DNA of 14,193 nucleotides from an uncultured Faecalibacterium sp. (lineage in GTDB: Bacteria; Bacillota; Clostridia; Oscillospirales; Ruminococcaceae), in assembly GCA_934525845.1 (NCBI GenBank), contig CAKSZS010000047.1:1-14193 (forward strand), given 5' to 3'. Numbering within the stretch: the first letter of the stretch is position 1; each line of letters begins with the position of its first letter. A program made the translations under genes and the position numbers. Shown here piece by piece: positions 12,862 through 14,193 of this stretch. The notes under the pieces are model-generated. The model had not been told where the DNA came from. It did no database searches and saw nothing but the letters and a program-made list of their open reading frames with translations.

Positions 12862-14193
12862 TTAGCGGCCCAGATGCCAGATGTCACGGTCATACTCGGC
12901 AATGGTGCGGTCCGAAGAGAACAGGCCGGCTTTGGCGATGTTCACCAGACACTTGCGCCGCCAGCCCAGCGGGTCGCAGGCGTAATCGCTGAGGGCCTGC
13001 CCCTTGCGCACCACATAGGCGCTGAAGTCCGGCAGGGTCTGGAACCAGTCCTTGTGGATCAGCTCATCGTGCAGGCGGGTCAGATTCTCAGCATGACCGG
13101 CGGCCAGCATCTCCGGCCCGGTGAGGAAGTCGATGGCACGGCGGATGTTGGGGTCACCCTCGTACCACTGAGCGGCGGCATAATCGCCGGCAGCGTAGCG
13201 GTGGATGACCTGATCCGAGGTCTGGCCGAAGATATAGATGTTTTCTTCGCCCACCTGCTGAGAAATTTCCACATTGGCACCGTCCATGGTGCCCAGGGTC
13301 AGCGCGCCGTTCAGCATGAACTTCATGTTGCCGGTGCCGGAGGCTTCCTTGGAAGCCAGGCTGATCTGTTCGGACAGGTCACAGGCCGGGATGAGCTTTT
13401 CGGCGGCGGTGACGTTGTAGTTTTCGATGAACACCACCTGTAACCACCTGGACACTTCCGGGTCCGCCGCAATGACCTTGGAGAGGGTCAGCAGCGCGTG
13501 GATGATATCTTTTGCGATGGTGTAGGCCGGGGCAGCCTTGGCACCGAAGATGCTCACCAGCGGGGCGGCGGGCAAGTGACCAGCCTTGATCTCATAATAC
13601 TGGTGGATGAGGTACAGCAGGTTCAGCTGCTGGCGCTTGTACTCGTGCAGACGTTTGGACTGGATATCAAACACGGCGTCAGTGTTCACCTTTACGTTCT
13701 GGGTGCGCAGGAGCCAGGCGGCCAAGTCTTCCTTGTTGGCCTTTTTCACGGCGGTCAGCTCGTTCAGGACCGTCTCGTCATCCGCAAAGGCCAGCAGTTT
13801 TTCCAGTTCCGATGCATCCTTGCGGAAGCCGGAGCCGATGCGCTGTTCCAGCTCAGCCGTCAGGCGCGGGTCGCACTCCAGAAGCCAGCGGCGGAAGGTG
13901 ATGCCGTTGGTCTTGTTGTTGAACTTTTCCGGGTACAGCTCATAGAAGCCGTGCAGCTCGGAGTTTTTCAGGATCTCAGTGTGCAGCGCTGCCACGCCGT
14001 TGGTGGAGTGGGTGAAGTGGATGTCCATGTGGGCCATGTGCACCCGGTCGTCCTTGTCGATGATGGCAAGGCTCTCGTCCTTGGTGCGGGTGCGGGCCAG
14101 GGCATCCAGCTTTTCGATGATGGGCATCAGCTGCGGCACCACGGCATCCAGATAGGCGCGGGGCCACTTTTCCAGCGCCTCGGCCAGAATGGT
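12862..14193 (-). CDS. glgP: Glycogen/maltodextrin phosphorylase, C-terminal part
   Basis: This partial gene runs off the right edge; 443 C-terminal residues of a protein that is usually about 800 long are present. The frame is open to base 14193, reading TILAEALEKWPRAYLDAV at the edge, so the GTG at 14142 is internal and not the start. Family landmarks are DIHFTHSTNGVAALHT, NKTNGITFRRWL, IQSKRLHEYKRQ (phosphate and PLP region), FIENYNV, and the PLP-binding lysine in GTGNMKFMLNGALTLGT (codon 13321-13323). The enzyme releases glucose 1-phosphate from alpha-1,4-glucans. Glycogen and maltodextrin forms cannot be told apart from this half. Other glg genes, if linked, would lie beyond the edge. 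Confidence 0.92.
   Translation of the reverse strand, partial: TILAEALEKWPRAYLDAVVPQLMPIIEKLDALARTRTKDESLAIIDKDDRVHMAHMDIHFTHSTNGVAALHTEILKNSELHGFYELYPEKFNNKTNGITFRRWLLECDPRLTAELEQRIGSGFRKDASELEKLLAFADDETVLNELTAVKKANKEDLAAWLLRTQNVKVNTDAVFDIQSKRLHEYKRQQLNLLYLIHQYYEIKAGHLPAAPLVSIFGAKAAPAYTIAKDIIHALLTLSKVIAADPEVSRWLQVVFIENYNVTAAEKLIPACDLSEQISLASKEASGTGNMKFMLNGALTLGTMDGANVEISQQVGEENIYIFGQTSDQVIHRYAAGDYAAAQWYEGDPNIRRAIDFLTGPEMLAAGHAENLTRLHDELIHKDWFQTLPDFSAYVVRKGQALSDYACDPLGWRRKCLVNIAKAGLFSSDRTIAEYDRDIWHLGR

Noticed and set aside
1..14193. CRISPR array, tRNA/rRNA, insertion sequence, phage or defence genes
   Set aside because: No repeat-spacer pattern, tRNA cloverleaf, transposase, terminal inverted repeats or phage-like genes were seen on reading both strands.

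Overview
The window is about 60% G+C, has strong AGGAGG ribosome-binding sites and uses Firmicutes-type promoters, attenuators and protein families. It looks like a gut Clostridia of the Oscillospiraceae/Ruminococcaceae (Faecalibacterium, Gemmiger or Subdoligranulum type). This placement is inferred from protein flavour, not from a marker gene.

Left end (1-1440): two broken pieces. A fragment of a GtrA-like membrane protein on the + strand runs head-on at about 199-220 into the 3' end of a LysR regulator on the - strand. That regulator has a complete LysR protein followed by a second LysR helix-turn-helix, which is cut off at the same point. Near 1424-1455 the LysR upstream region is joined to the middle of a GH28 polygalacturonase. 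A + strand frame stays open from 22 to 2937 through all three pieces, so automated calling may report one false 971-residue protein.

Operon (about 1441-7828, + strand): N-truncated GH28 with Ig-like and SLH surface-anchoring regions; garD-like galactarate dehydratase with a large in-frame internal deletion; garR tartronate semialdehyde reductase; a DapA/NAL-superfamily lyase; a MOFRL-type glycerate 2-kinase; and an amidohydrolase. A perfect 13-bp terminator ends it. Together they suggest pectin to galacturonate to galactarate to 5-keto-4-deoxyglucarate, cleavage to pyruvate plus tartronate semialdehyde, then glycerate and 2-phosphoglycerate. The DapA-type protein stands where enteric bacteria use GarL. 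The amidohydrolase may be a sugar-acid lactonase. No uronate dehydrogenase is visible.

Middle (7829-10049): a secreted protein made of two diverged alpha/beta-hydrolase (CE1/LpqC-like esterase) copies. Only the second keeps the nucleophile serine. Its promoter carries two inverted repeats. A strong terminator follows.

Right (10050-14193): a tandemly duplicated PF06541 membrane protein; a yybP-ykoY-type (Mn2+) riboswitch with a clear terminator/P1 switch ahead of a CaCA-family cation exchanger; two opposed terminators; and, on the - strand, the C-terminal 443 residues of a glycogen/maltodextrin phosphorylase running off the window.

The most informative features are three apparent breakpoints in the first 3.2 kb (about 205, 1440 and 3135). 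They could be real rearrangements or assembly chimeras and need read-level checking. The rest of the window looks intact.
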